Of a stretch of DNA of 64,000 nt, positions 1 through 10,546 are shown piece after piece. The position numbers were made by a program, and so were the translations under genes. The DNA lies in contig JAPDKB010000008.1 in the NCBI GenBank assembly GCA_029258795.1, positions 1-64,000 on the forward strand, given 5' to 3'. The stretch's first letter is position 1; every line of letters begins with the position of its first letter. This DNA comes from an archaeon. Its GTDB lineage: Archaea > EX4484-52 > WAPT01. The notes under the pieces are model-generated. The model did not search any database. It saw only the letters and a list, made by a program, of their open reading frames with translations, and was not told the DNA's origin.

Positions 1-38
1 AAAAAAGTTAATATACCTCTTTCTCCATATCATGAAAC

Positions 39-1064
39 ATGCTGGCATTCATCAAGGAGATTTATGAGGTAGAGAGCAAAAATCCTGAGGGAAAGGTTGA
101 GAAGAATGTTGTGGAGATAAGGCATGACCCTCTCACCGGAAGGAAAACAAGGATAAATGTGAACAGGGCAAAAAGACCGCATGTCAGCGGGGCTTCCATA
201 AAAAAGAGCGAGAGTAAGAAGGAAATTAAGGGCTGCATTTTCTGCAAGGAAAGATGGGAGGAAACGCTGCAGAGGTTTGGAGAGCGGGAAGGCATGGAGG
301 GGCAATGGATAAAAGTGGGTAAGGGAAAGAATGAGGTTGTGCTTTTTCCGAACAAGTTTCCGTTTGCCAGACGTCACGTGGTTGTTGTGCTTGGTGGAGA
401 TCATGCGGTAAAGCTGAGCAAAATTTCAGAGAAAACGTGGGTGAACGCCTTCCTTGCCATAAGCCAATACTATCAAAAACTGACCAGAGCTGAGGGAAAA
501 CATTACATTTATATCAATCTCAACTTCCTCCCACCTTCCGGAGCATCGATAGAGCATCCGCACATGCAGATAGTTTGCGAGCAGAATATGCTCTATGCAC
601 ATGAGTTTCTGCTGAGCGCTTCCAGAAGGTTTGAGAGGAAACATGGCATGTCCTACTGGAAAATGCTGGCGGAGAAGGATAAGGAGAGGTTCGTGGGGGA
701 TGGGAATTACTTTTCCTTCGTGTGCGCTTTCGCACCCATAGCAAACGCTGAGACATATGGGGTAGGAGTGGCAAAGCCCTTTCACGAGCACGATGAAGAT
801 GAAATCAAAGCCATGGCTGTGGATTTCGGGAAGATGATGAAATGCTACGAAAAAACGGGTTTCAGGAGCATGAACGCAACCATAATGTTCCCTCTAAAAG
901 GAAGTGAAGCCGAAACCATGCCCGCCCTTGCGAGGTTCATAGCACGGCCCGAACCAAAAGAGGGTTATACCGCTGACAGGGGTTTCATGGAGATTTTCTA
1001 TGATGAGGCTGTCGTTCACACCTTGCCGGAAGAGCTTGCGGAAACGCTGAGGAAGTTCTGGTGA
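39..1064 (+). CDS. Galactose-1-phosphate uridylyltransferase-like (GalT/HIT superfamily)
   Basis: N-terminal CxxC motif (IFCKERW), HIT-type GASIEHPHMQ motif, full-length ORF. Confidence 0.75.
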   Translation: MLAFIKEIYEVESKNPEGKVEKNVVEIRHDPLTGRKTRINVNRAKRPHVSGASIKKSESKKEIKGCIFCKERWEETLQRFGEREGMEGQWIKVGKGKNEVVLFPNKFPFARRHVVVVLGGDHAVKLSKISEKTWVNAFLAISQYYQKLTRAEGKHYIYINLNFLPPSGASIEHPHMQIVCEQNMLYAHEFLLSASRRFERKHGMSYWKMLAEKDKERFVGDGNYFSFVCAFAPIANAETYGVGVAKPFHEHDEDEIKAMAVDFGKMMKCYEKTGFRSMNATIMFPLKGSEAETMPALARFIARPEPKEGYTADRGFMEIFYDEAVVHTLPEELAETLRKFW

Positions 1065-1081
1065 GCTCGGCATTTTGAAAG

Positions 1082-1483
1082 GTGTGGGGTATGAGCATGA
1101 GGTATGAGATTGCTTACGATGTTAAGGAGATGGCTGAGGATGTTGTTAAAGTCCTTGAAATGGAGCACATTGATCTGAGCAGGGTCGTGTTCATAAGGAG
1201 CTTTGGTTCTTCAAGCAAGCGTGTGCTTGCGAGATGCCACGGCCTTGGCAAAATCTGGCAGAAAGCTCTGGGGGTTAAGCCACACTACATAATAGAGGTT
1301 ATAGCTGAAAATTTCGACAAGCTCAGCCATAAGGAAAAGGTTGAGACGGTGATTCACGAGCTTATGCACATACCGAAAAGTTTTGGCGGGGGTTTCAGGC
1401 ATCACGACTGGGTGAACAGTAGGAATGTGAAAAAGATGACAAAAGAATATTTTAGGAGGAAGAGGGAGATATTCAAACTTTGA
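1082..1483 (+). CDS. Putative metallopeptidase (HExxH-type, archaeal/phage small metallopeptidase family)
   Basis: VIHELMHIPKSFGGGFRHHD zinc-binding motif. Confidence 0.7.
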   Translation: MWGMSMRYEIAYDVKEMAEDVVKVLEMEHIDLSRVVFIRSFGSSSKRVLARCHGLGKIWQKALGVKPHYIIEVIAENFDKLSHKEKVETVIHELMHIPKSFGGGFRHHDWVNSRNVKKMTKEYFRRKREIFKL

Positions 1484-3455
1484 GTTCTCTCTCTACCCCT
1501 ATACCATCATGAATGCCCTCGAGCGTCTTCAGCCAGTAGTGCTTTGCTGCAAACCACTTGTCATGTTTGAACATGTCCAGCCACTTTTTGAGCTCTTTGT
1601 TCTTTGGATCGGATTTTGCGAGCTTTTCTATGAACTTCCACACTATGTCTATCACCCTCTCCGACTCCCAGAATGCTGGCTTTAACTCACATCTTTCATC
1701 GTAGAACAGGATACGTTCGGCAAGCCGCCTGTGGTGCTCGTAGAAGTTGTAGTTGGTGCCGAAAGCTTCATTGACAAGCTTTTCAATGGTCTTCTCGCTC
1801 CACCCTCTGTGAAACCTACATAGCCCGTTGTTGGTGGAGTAAAGCTCTTTTATGGTGCGTTCAGCGCTTTTCTTGCCAAGTTCGTAGGGGTCAAGCCATT
1901 CAAGGTGGTAGTACGTCAGGAACTTGCCCTGAATCGGAAGAGGGATGAAGAAGGCAGGAACCCAGTACTGGCATGGCCCAATTTCCCCATCATCCCCGTA
2001 AACAGCATAGACAGCAAAATCTTTAAACTCGGCTTCATGCTTCGGATGGTGGAACATGGACTCCAAATCCTCGGCTGCCTGCTTTATACCCTCGCAGAAC
2101 AGCTTACCAAGCTCTTCACCATAAGCTATCATTTCCACAAGCTTGGCTGCTATCTCAGCGTTGTGGTGCGATGCCTTTACATCCAGCTTGTCAATATCAA
2201 ATATCGGCTTCTTTGATAAACCAAAATCTTCAGGCTTTAACATGTTGCGGTGCATGAGCTCCATTATCCATGAAACTATCGTGCCCACCTGTATCGCATC
2301 AAATCCAAGCTCGTCAACCTTCTCCACAACCATGTCAGCTGCCTTCATATCTACTATGCCAGCATTTGGGCCGTTTGCCTCATAGGGCTCATAATCCCTC
2401 TTGTGAGTGGAGTATTTTTTGCAAACAAGAGGGCAGGGCTCGCCGCAGTTCATGAACTTTCTCGGCTTGATGCACTCCTCGTTGAACTGTTTGAGGTAAT
2501 GCCCTTTTATCAGTTTTTCATAGGCCTCCTTTCTTTTCTTCTCAGTCCAGTAGATGGAGCTCCAGTTCAGGAAGAGCGTCCACGTACCCAAAGTTGAGAA
2601 GTTAACACCATAAGTCCCACCGCTCTTAACATCAGGATTATAATAGTATTTCTTGCCCTTCTCCATGATAACTTCCATCATCTTCTTTCCAAACTCGCGC
2701 TTGAAGAACTCATCAACAAACTTGGGATCGCTAAGCTTCTCATGTTTGTGACAGCTGTTCCCACCGTAAATTATGGCTACAACTCCATGGGCTTGAGCCA
2801 TCACGCTTCCGAGCCCGCCTCTACCTGCAAACTCGTTTATGCCCTCGCGCATCTTGCCATCCTGAATCACGGTTGAGCATATAGCCCCATAAGTGGTGTT
2901 TAAAGCGGCAGGTCCAACAGCAAGAATTCTGAAGGGTATTTTGTTTTTGGTGAACACGTCTCCATAGTTGTCTATGATATACTGCTGTAGAGCATAGAGA
3001 CCGCGCTTGTTTTTATAGCCGCCATAAATCGCAAACAGATGATCCCTCTCTATCTCGAAAAACTCGACCTTCAGCTTCTCATTTATGTTGCTTATCCTTA
3101 TGATGGTTGGAGTGTGCCTCTCTCCTTCTATACAGCAGAAGTTAACATTCAGTCCGCAGAAGACATATCCTGCTCCGCCCATCGTTGAGGTGAAGAATCC
3201 CTTCCAGATGGGAGAACGAGCCGCAAAAATCAGGCGATGTGTGCCGGGAATGTTTGATGCTGCAAGCGGGCCAACACCGAAAATCAGCGCGTTTTTCGGG
3301 CTCAAAGCATCGTAACGCCACGACTCGTAGCGGTTGAGGTGCATCTCAACCGCAAAATCCACCACACCCAGAATGCGCTCGTCCTTAACCTTTTCCAGCT
3401 TCCAGCTCTTCTCCGCAACGTCTATGAAAAGTGCTCTTCTTTCCGGCAGGGGCAT
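1473..3455 (-). CDS. Tungsten-containing aldehyde/glyceraldehyde-3-phosphate ferredoxin oxidoreductase family (GAPOR-like)
   Basis: Length ~650 aa; motifs FGVGPLAASNIPGTHRLIFAARSP, VGPAALNTTYGA, CGEPCPLVCKKY, YEPYEANGP resemble GAPOR. Confidence 0.8.
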   Translation of the reverse strand: MPLPERRALFIDVAEKSWKLEKVKDERILGVVDFAVEMHLNRYESWRYDALSPKNALIFGVGPLAASNIPGTHRLIFAARSPIWKGFFTSTMGGAGYVFCGLNVNFCCIEGERHTPTIIRISNINEKLKVEFFEIERDHLFAIYGGYKNKRGLYALQQYIIDNYGDVFTKNKIPFRILAVGPAALNTTYGAICSTVIQDGKMREGINEFAGRGGLGSVMAQAHGVVAIIYGGNSCHKHEKLSDPKFVDEFFKREFGKKMMEVIMEKGKKYYYNPDVKSGGTYGVNFSTLGTWTLFLNWSSIYWTEKKRKEAYEKLIKGHYLKQFNEECIKPRKFMNCGEPCPLVCKKYSTHKRDYEPYEANGPNAGIVDMKAADMVVEKVDELGFDAIQVGTIVSWIMELMHRNMLKPEDFGLSKKPIFDIDKLDVKASHHNAEIAAKLVEMIAYGEELGKLFCEGIKQAAEDLESMFHHPKHEAEFKDFAVYAVYGDDGEIGPCQYWVPAFFIPLPIQGKFLTYYHLEWLDPYELGKKSAERTIKELYSTNNGLCRFHRGWSEKTIEKLVNEAFGTNYNFYEHHRRLAERILFYDERCELKPAFWESERVIDIVWKFIEKLAKSDPKNKELKKWLDMFKHDKWFAAKHYWLKTLEGIHDGIGVERELKV

Positions 3456-3546
3456 GAAGATTATTATGGCGGGGGAAATGATATAAAGATTTGTCCTCCT
3501 AGCTCGTGGAGCTTGGGTGGTGAGTAACCATTATAGAAATCTAACC

Positions 3547-4428
3547 TCAATCCTCAACCAGATCTATCCACCCAGCGTACTTCTCAATTTCGCCCCTGAC
3601 CACCTTCTGATAGTACTTCTGGATTTCCTTAGCACGGGTTGTGGAGTACTGGATGTTGTTTATCTCTTTTATCGGAGTTATCTCTGCTGCTGTGCCGGTG
3701 AAGAACGCTTCATCAAAGCATGGAAGTTCGTGAACGGAAACTGTTCTTACTTCCGCTGTGTAGCCAAGCTCTTCTGCAAATTTCAGCACGGTATCTCTCG
3801 TTATCCCAGCAAGAATGCTTCCGGTGGGGGGTGTGATAAGCTTGTCATCCTTGATGAAGAAGATGTTCTCTCCTGGACCCTCCGCCACATTACCATCAAG
3901 GTCAAGCATGAGCGCCTCATCATAACCAAACTCTCTCGCCTCTATCGTTGCCAGCACGGAGTTGAAGTAGTGTCCGCATATCTTTGCCTCCGGATTCGTT
4001 ATCAGGCGGTTCATTCTGTGGTAGCTGCTTATCTTTACCCTGACATCATCACCCAGATATTTTGGGAATTCGATGGCAAAGACCGCAACGTCAGCCTTCT
4101 GACTCAAAACGTTCAGACCTATTTTTCCGAAGTTGTAGAAGGCTATTGGCCTTATGTAAGCATCATCCAACCCGTTCTCCCTTATGACTTGCTTGCATGC
4201 TTCAATCAGTTCTTCCTCAGAAAAATCGAGGTTCATTCCCAAAACCTTTGCTGAAAAAAAGAACCTCTTTATGTGGTCCTTCAGCCTGAAAATCCCTCTC
4301 TTTCCATTTGCAAGCTTGTAGCATCTTATTCCCTCAAAAACACCCGTGCCGTAATGCAAAGTGTGACAGGTTATCGGAATTTTGGGATCCTCCACCATTT
4401 CTCCGTTGTACCAGACCTTCATACCCAT
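3547..4428 (-). CDS. ilvE: Branched-chain amino acid aminotransferase
   Basis: Class IV aminotransferase motifs (HTLHYGTGVFEGIRCY, AEGPGENIFFIKD); likely start MGMKVWYNG. Confidence 0.9.
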   Translation of the reverse strand: MGMKVWYNGEMVEDPKIPITCHTLHYGTGVFEGIRCYKLANGKRGIFRLKDHIKRFFFSAKVLGMNLDFSEEELIEACKQVIRENGLDDAYIRPIAFYNFGKIGLNVLSQKADVAVFAIEFPKYLGDDVRVKISSYHRMNRLITNPEAKICGHYFNSVLATIEAREFGYDEALMLDLDGNVAEGPGENIFFIKDDKLITPPTGSILAGITRDTVLKFAEELGYTAEVRTVSVHELPCFDEAFFTGTAAEITPIKEINNIQYSTTRAKEIQKYYQKVVRGEIEKYAGWIDLVED

Positions 4429-4462
4429 GCATTTTAATTGATTGCGACAGATTTTTAAAGGT

Positions 4463-6250
4463 ATGAAAGTTCTCATCTACGGCTACGGGAGGATGGGAAG
4501 GACATTTCACAACATTCTGGGCAGTAGCGGGAACTACGTGAAAATTTATTCCCTTGATGAGCATTGTGAAGTAAGTGAGATTGATTTTGGGAGGTTTGAT
4601 GCCGCTGTTCTGTGTGTGCCTGAAAGTGCATATCCGGAAGTGCTGGAGAAGCTTCCGAAGGGGATTCTCGTTGTGGACATTTCCTCCACAAAAGAGAAAA
4701 CGCTGCCCCTGCTCAGGGATTCAGGACATGAGTATCTGAGTATCCACCCTCTTTTTGGTGAGAACATCTACCCGTACTTTTCGGAGGTCATGCTGGTGGA
4801 GAGCAACTCTGACAGAGCAAAAGAGTTCCTGAAAATGCTTGAGAGTACGGGTATGCGCGTTATAGATGGGAGGGAGCACGATAAAGAGATGGCGAAGGTG
4901 CAGGGCGTAACCCATTTCACGCTTCTCGCCCTTTACGAGTATTTGAAGGACACACATTCCAGAACCGCGCTGCTCAATGCGCTTTTACCTCTCTGCCTCC
5001 GGCTGAAAACCCAGAATCCTGAGGTGATAAAGAGGATTCAGGAGGTTGCGAAGGATGAAAGGGAGGGGTTTCTCAACTTCCTAAAGGAGTTCAACGAGAA
5101 GTTCATGGAGAACTTTGAGAGTTATTTTGGTTTGGAAGGAGATTACAGCTTTCTTCTGAATGCTGCCAAGATTTACGAAAAGCCAAAGAGTCTGGTTGAG
5201 TACAGGAATTACTTGGAGGTTATAGATTCTCTTATCATGGATCTGCTCAATCTGAGGGAGCAGGCAGCAAGAGAAATCGCGCTCATCAAGAAGGAAAAGA
5301 GCATACCTATAGAGGTGAAGGAAGTTGAGGAGAGGAAGCTCAACCGGCTTCTGAAGAAACCAAGGAATCCCATAATTACGGGAGAGATATTTTCCCGTAT
5401 ATTCCAGCTCTCCAAGGAGGTGCAGTACGAAATCCTTGGAATTAGCGGGCTTGTTGGCGTGCTCGGGCCGGAGGGAAGTTACAGTGAGGAGGCAGCACTT
5501 AACCTCATTGGGAACAGAATCTTTCTGAGGCATTATGGCACGATAGAAGACGTTTTCAGGGGGGTTGAGAAGGGGGAAGTGGCTTATGGTGTTGTGCCGA
5601 TAGAGAACTCGCTGACTGGAAGTGTTGCTGAGTCTCTAGAATCGCTTTTGAGTCACGACGTCTTTGCGATTGGAGAGGTGGATTTGAGGATTTCGCACTG
5701 CCTCGTTGCCAGATCTCATGTTGATCTGAAGAAGGTGAGGTATGTTTACTCGCATCCCCAAGCTGTAATGCAGTGCATGAATTTTCTGAGGAGAAATTTG
5801 AGCAATGCCGAGATAATCTATGCTTCCAGCACATCTCAGGCACTGAAAATGCTGGATGACGACTCTGTGGCCATCGCTTCTGAGAATGCCGCAAGATTAA
5901 GCGGGTGTGTCGTGCTGAAGAGAGATATTCAGGACAACAAGGAGAACAGAACGAGGTTTTATATCATCACGAGAGATGGAAAGGTTGATAAGCCGGAAGT
6001 CACAGCTCTTTTCTTCTCGGTTGAGGACAGACCCGGCTCGCTGAAGGAGATACTGGATGTGTTCTATGAGAAGCGCATAAACTTACGCAAGCTTGAGTCG
6101 CGCCCAGACAGGAGGAATCCAGGAAAGTACATATTCTTCACCGAAGCTGAAGCTAATCTGGATGATGAGATCGTGAGAAAGCTTAAAGAGAAGACGGAAT
6201 TCGTCAAGATCGTTGGAAAGCTCAAGAGGATGGATTTTCTGGAGGTCTGA
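4463..6250 (+). CDS. Prephenate dehydrogenase / chorismate mutase / prephenate dehydratase fusion with ACT domain
   Basis: N-terminal Rossmann YGYGRMG (TyrA), central helical chorismate-mutase-like segment, C-terminal LGPEGSYSEEAA...GVVPIENSLTGSV (PDT) and ACT (FFSVEDRPGSLKEIL). Confidence 0.9.
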   Translation: MKVLIYGYGRMGRTFHNILGSSGNYVKIYSLDEHCEVSEIDFGRFDAAVLCVPESAYPEVLEKLPKGILVVDISSTKEKTLPLLRDSGHEYLSIHPLFGENIYPYFSEVMLVESNSDRAKEFLKMLESTGMRVIDGREHDKEMAKVQGVTHFTLLALYEYLKDTHSRTALLNALLPLCLRLKTQNPEVIKRIQEVAKDEREGFLNFLKEFNEKFMENFESYFGLEGDYSFLLNAAKIYEKPKSLVEYRNYLEVIDSLIMDLLNLREQAAREIALIKKEKSIPIEVKEVEERKLNRLLKKPRNPIITGEIFSRIFQLSKEVQYEILGISGLVGVLGPEGSYSEEAALNLIGNRIFLRHYGTIEDVFRGVEKGEVAYGVVPIENSLTGSVAESLESLLSHDVFAIGEVDLRISHCLVARSHVDLKKVRYVYSHPQAVMQCMNFLRRNLSNAEIIYASSTSQALKMLDDDSVAIASENAARLSGCVVLKRDIQDNKENRTRFYIITRDGKVDKPEVTALFFSVEDRPGSLKEILDVFYEKRINLRKLESRPDRRNPGKYIFFTEAEANLDDEIVRKLKEKTEFVKIVGKLKRMDFLEV

Positions 6251-6258
6251 AGCGAGAT

Positions 6259-7041
6259 TTAATCGTGGATGTTAAGAACTTCAAACAGCTCCGAAAGGTC
6301 GTTGATTATGTGGTCCGCTCCCACTTTCTCCAGAATTTCTCTGGTTGCCATTCCCGTCAGCACGCCCACGCATCTGACACCTGCCTCTCTTGCAGAGATT
6401 ATGTCAACTGCAGAATCACCCACAAAAACGCAATTTTCTGGCTGAACATGGAAGAGTTGCATTGCCTTCATCACGCCCTCTGGATGGGGCTTGGGATTTT
6501 TCTGATCCTCCCAGGTGATTATGACGTCAAAGAGTTCGTGGATGTTGTGGTTTTCCAGTATCCTCAGCGTTGATTTCTTTCTCCTGTTGGAGACGAGCGC
6601 GATTTTTAAGCTTCTTTCCTTCAGCTTTTCAAGGGTGGGCTTTGCATTTTTGCACAATGGATACTTCGTGTCGTCGAATATCTCATAAAGGTAAGTGGTG
6701 AGCAGCTTGCCAAGCTTTTCAGCTTTCGAATCGAAATCTTCATGCTTTGCTCTCATCTCCTCCACAAGGCGGTTGAGCTCTGCGTTGGGATTTTCCTTTT
6801 CCATTATGCTCTGCATGCTTTTTCCTGAAAGAAACACTGCGAGAAACCCTCTGGCTTTTCCGTGCTCCGTGTTGAAGTCCTTCAGGCTTGAGAGCGCGTT
6901 GCATTCCTTCATGGTGTAGGGAAACTCGTTCCTTTTACACAATCCGAGCTGCTCGAACGCCCAGATGTAGGAGTCGTAAAGCACAGACATGGAATCCCAG
7001 ATGGTTCCGCCTCCGTCAAAAATCACGGCTTTGAGGGTCAT
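6259..7041 (-). CDS. HAD-superfamily hydrolase
   Basis: VIFDGGGTIWDS, VSNRRKKST, NPKPHPEGV, VFVGDSAVDIISAREAG motifs. Confidence 0.85.
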   Translation of the reverse strand: MTLKAVIFDGGGTIWDSMSVLYDSYIWAFEQLGLCKRNEFPYTMKECNALSSLKDFNTEHGKARGFLAVFLSGKSMQSIMEKENPNAELNRLVEEMRAKHEDFDSKAEKLGKLLTTYLYEIFDDTKYPLCKNAKPTLEKLKERSLKIALVSNRRKKSTLRILENHNIHELFDVIITWEDQKNPKPHPEGVMKAMQLFHVQPENCVFVGDSAVDIISAREAGVRCVGVLTGMATREILEKVGADHIINDLSELFEVLNIHD

Positions 7042-7116
7042 TTGGTATCTCCAGCGCGAATTAAGGAATATTTGGAGATTTGATTTTTATTCATTTAAAA
7101 TTTCGTGAAGAGCTAA

Positions 7117-7632
7117 TTGTCAATGTCGCTGGAAGTTGAACTGAAGGTACTTGGCATAAAGCCGGAAAGTGTTAAGAAAAAGCTTGAAGAGATGAGAGTT
7201 TTGACAAGGAAGATTGATCAGCGCGACTTCGTGATTTTGCCCAGCGGTAAGGAAGTGCTGAGGGTTCGTAAGGTGGACGGGAAGGTAAAGCTGACATGGA
7301 AGTACAGGGTGGAGAAGAGCAAGTTTAAGGTTGCGAGAGAAACGGAGGTTGAAGTTTCAGACTACGACAAAATGAAGAGGATTCTGTTCAGGATGTGCAA
7401 AGGCTTGCCCTATTATGAATACGAGAAAATCAGGGAGGTTTTTGAACTAAATGGTGTTAAAGGGGAAATTGTGAAGCTTGAGGGTCTAGCGCCATATCTC
7501 GAGCTTGAAGGAGAGCGGGAGAAGATAATGGAAGTGATTAAAATGCTCGGGCTGGAAAACAAGGAAACGAGCAGTGATGGCATACCTTCTCTCCTCAGAA
7601 AAGTCGGAATCATGCCGAAGAAAATTGAATAA
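7117..7632 (+). CDS. CYTH-domain protein (CyaB / class IV adenylate cyclase-like)
   Basis: VELKVLGI start, KLTWKYRV, LEGLAPYLELE motifs. Confidence 0.75.
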   Translation: MSMSLEVELKVLGIKPESVKKKLEEMRVLTRKIDQRDFVILPSGKEVLRVRKVDGKVKLTWKYRVEKSKFKVARETEVEVSDYDKMKRILFRMCKGLPYYEYEKIREVFELNGVKGEIVKLEGLAPYLELEGEREKIMEVIKMLGLENKETSSDGIPSLLRKVGIMPKKIE

Positions 7633-7850
7633 GTTGTACTTAATTGCTAGAAGAAATAATAATGCGGGTAATCGCGGCCTTCATCTTTCTCTCTTCTTTT
7701 ATGAGATTCAGACCATCACGCCGGTATTCTGGAATGTCTCGCTCTGTTAAGGATATTTAAATTTAATAACTCACATGTCATTACATATCCGAAAATTATC
7801 TCGGTGAAATAGAATTTGAAACCGAGGAAGGCAAAATAATTAGTTTACCT

Positions 7851-8129
7851 TTGCATAAAATGCCAAAATATGCGTTAAGAAAAGATGAAAAACCCCTCGG
7901 AGAAATTCTCAATGAGATGAATTTAGATATAGAAAAAATAAAGGAAGATAACCCAGGTATCGATATTGAGCATATTGATCCCTACGAAATGGTACCTTCA
8001 CATATAATATCTCTGGAAACACTTGAAGATGGAAAGTATTATTTGCACGAAAATCAAGTTTACTGCAAAAAAGGCAGAAATTTAGAAATTTACGATATTG
8101 TGGAATCTTGTGGAGAAAAAAGAAAATAG
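7851..8129 (+). CDS. Hypothetical protein, possibly 5'-truncated
   Basis: ORF only; in-frame reading continues upstream to a stop without ATG/GTG start. Confidence 0.35.
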   Translation: MHKMPKYALRKDEKPLGEILNEMNLDIEKIKEDNPGIDIEHIDPYEMVPSHIISLETLEDGKYYLHENQVYCKKGRNLEIYDIVESCGEKRK

Positions 8130-8467
8130 TAAAATTTGCAGAGATATCCTTAAAGTAGGATGTTCTTTTATCTCTGATAGCTCGCTCTGTTTTTTGTCTC
8201 TTCATCCATTCTTTCGTACGCGAATAACAGATGCCTGTTATAAAGTATGTATGTGAAAGATCGGGAATAAAAACCAAGTAGGTGTTTATAGCTTTTAAGT
8301 TCTTTATTGTAAGTGAGATTTAATCATTGTTTTTGTGTCTTAACACTTGGTTTGTGAGGTAAAATGTTTTTGTTTGACCAGAACGTTATTAAGAGGGTGG
8401 TGATTATTGTGGCGCTTCTAAGATAATAGCAAACAAACATAAAAATCTTATTTTCTCAGTTTTTTCC

Positions 8468-8944
8468 ATGAAGGTGCTTGTAGCAAGTGATCACGCGGGA
8501 TTTGAGCTGAAGAACCATGTTGTGGGGTTTCTGAAAAATGAGGGGTATGATGTTGTTGATCTCGGTCCCCACGAGTATGATCCTGAGGATGATTTTGTTG
8601 ATTTTGCGGAAAAGCTGTGCAGGAAGATGCTGGAGGAGATGAAGGAAAACGAGAACAAGGATGAGATCAGAGGAATTTTAATCTGTGGTTCTGGGCAGGG
8701 TATGTGCATAGCAGCCAACAAGTTCCCCGGCATTTATGCTGCGCAGATATGGGATGAGGCAAGCGGAAAAATAGCTAAAGAGCACGATGATGCAAACGTC
8801 GCATGTCTTGCGGGAAGGTTTCTGGATAAAGAAACAGCGGAAAAAGCCGTTAAAGCATGGCTTGAAGCGAGGTTTCTGGAAGAGGAAAAGAGATTGAGGC
8901 GTGTTAACAAAATCAAAAAAATTGAGAGAGAATTCATGAAATGA
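8468..8944 (+). CDS. rpiB: RpiB/LacA/LacB family sugar-phosphate isomerase
   Basis: VASDHAGFELKNHV, GILICGSGQGMCIAANK motifs. Confidence 0.85.
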   Translation: MKVLVASDHAGFELKNHVVGFLKNEGYDVVDLGPHEYDPEDDFVDFAEKLCRKMLEEMKENENKDEIRGILICGSGQGMCIAANKFPGIYAAQIWDEASGKIAKEHDDANVACLAGRFLDKETAEKAVKAWLEARFLEEEKRLRRVNKIKKIEREFMK

Positions 8945-9447
8945 TCATGCCCGTGATGGGAATAGACCTGGCGGGAAAGGAGAAGAACGAAACAGGAATA
9001 TGCATCTACTTTCTTGAATGGCTTGGGGAAAAGCCGCATGTTGTGAGGAGAACAGTCCACACCGATGATGAGATAATGGAGCTTGTGAGGAAACACAAAC
9101 CAAAGGTTGTGGCAGTAGATGCGCCTTTCTCCTTTCCGAAGGAAGGAGAGGGTTATTTCAGAAAAGCGGATCGCATGCTGATTGAGCGCGGATTTAAAGT
9201 GCTCTCTCCTCTATTCAAAGGCATGCAGGTGCTTGTAAGGAGGGCTATGAAGCTGAGGGAAGAGATAGAAAAGGAAGGAGTGGAAGTTATAGAGACCTTT
9301 CCGAGGGCGGTGCAGCGGATATTTGGGCTTGAGAAGCCGGAAGGAGTTAATGAGCACGAGTTCGACGCTTTTTTGTGCGCGCTTGCAGCAAAAGCTTATC
9401 TGGAAGGGGAATATGAGAATCTGGATGGGATAATTTTGCCTCTCTGA
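8941..9447 (+). CDS. DUF429-like predicted nuclease (RNase H-like fold)
   Basis: GIDLAGKEKNETGICIY start, VVAVDAPFSFP, EHEFDAFLCALAAKAY motifs. Confidence 0.6.
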   Translation: MIMPVMGIDLAGKEKNETGICIYFLEWLGEKPHVVRRTVHTDDEIMELVRKHKPKVVAVDAPFSFPKEGEGYFRKADRMLIERGFKVLSPLFKGMQVLVRRAMKLREEIEKEGVEVIETFPRAVQRIFGLEKPEGVNEHEFDAFLCALAAKAYLEGEYENLDGIILPL

Positions 9448-9480
9448 TAATGGGCACAGATAAACGAGAGAAAGCTGCCA

Positions 9481-10092
9481 TCATCTCGAGCTTGCCGCCT
9501 CCTTCTCCCTTCTGACCCTTTCCTCGTAAGCATAGCTCTTTGTGGTGTCCTTGTTGTATGCTCCGAGAATCTCTTCAGCTAGGGCTTGAGCAGCGCTTGT
9601 CTTCTTGTTGAAGCATTTGTGATATGTGCCCTGCGCTATGTGCCTCAATGCAAGGTCGACCCTTCTCTGAGGAGAAGTAACGACTGGTTCTCTCACAAAT
9701 ATACCTCCCTTCTGGTAGGTTATGACCTCTTCAAGAGGAGCCGCATTCTCTATCGCTTTAACCAGCACCTGAATCGGATTCTGCTTGGTTTTCTTGTGGA
9801 TTATCTCGAAAGCTTCATCGATTATGGTAAAAGCGTTGAGAGTTTTACCAACACAGTGACCGCTGGTATATTTGTGTTTCTTACCCTTGTGACCCGGAAC
9901 AAAAAGCTTGTTTGCAAGCCTCTCTATTATGTTCAGCTTGGACTTGTAGAACTGCTGCCTTGCATGTCTTCCTCCTGTTTTGGGATATACCATGGGCTTC
10001 AGATTTATGTATGCCTGCAATCCCTTATCCTCAACCTTCACTCCCTCGTAGCTCCACTTGTTGAGAAATTTAATCTCTGTTACCATGACCAT
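9481..10092 (-). CDS. rps7: 30S ribosomal protein S7
   Basis: Recognisable S7 sequence and operon context. Confidence 0.95.
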   Translation of the reverse strand: MVMVTEIKFLNKWSYEGVKVEDKGLQAYINLKPMVYPKTGGRHARQQFYKSKLNIIERLANKLFVPGHKGKKHKYTSGHCVGKTLNAFTIIDEAFEIIHKKTKQNPIQVLVKAIENAAPLEEVITYQKGGIFVREPVVTSPQRRVDLALRHIAQGTYHKCFNKKTSAAQALAEEILGAYNKDTTKSYAYEERVRREKEAASSR

Positions 10093-10099
10093 TTCACCT

Positions 10100-10540
10100 T
10101 CATCTTACCTGTCTCTTCTTCCTGCCCTTCACAAGCTCCTTGAGAGAAATACCATTAACTTTCACAACCTTCCATCTCACACCGGAAAGGTCTCCGTACT
10201 TCCTTCCCTTAGGACCGCCGATACCCTCAATTATAACCTCATCGTGCTCCTGAACATGATTTATTGCGCCATCAAGCGGGCAGAAGGCAGTAACTTGCTT
10301 ACCGTTCTTTATGAGCTGTACCCTCACACACTTTCTCATGCCGGAATAAGGCTGCTTTGCCTCTATCATACGCTTCTCCAGAACTATCCCCTTTGCCTGT
10401 GGCGCTCCCTCCAGCGGGTCAGCTTTCTCCTTCAATCTCAACACTCTTCTTTTGTAGTAAGGATCATACCATCTCTTTTTCTTCTCCACCTTCAATATGT
10501 CCCTTGCCGCATACAATCCCTTTGGCATGACCAACACCAC
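10100..10540 (-). CDS. rps12: 30S ribosomal protein S12
   Basis: [31 protein letters not shown] motif. Confidence 0.95.
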   Translation of the reverse strand: MVLVMPKGLYAARDILKVEKKKRWYDPYYKRRVLRLKEKADPLEGAPQAKGIVLEKRMIEAKQPYSGMRKCVRVQLIKNGKQVTAFCPLDGAINHVQEHDEVIIEGIGGPKGRKYGDLSGVRWKVVKVNGISLKELVKGRKKRQVR

Positions 10541-10546
10541 AAGCCA

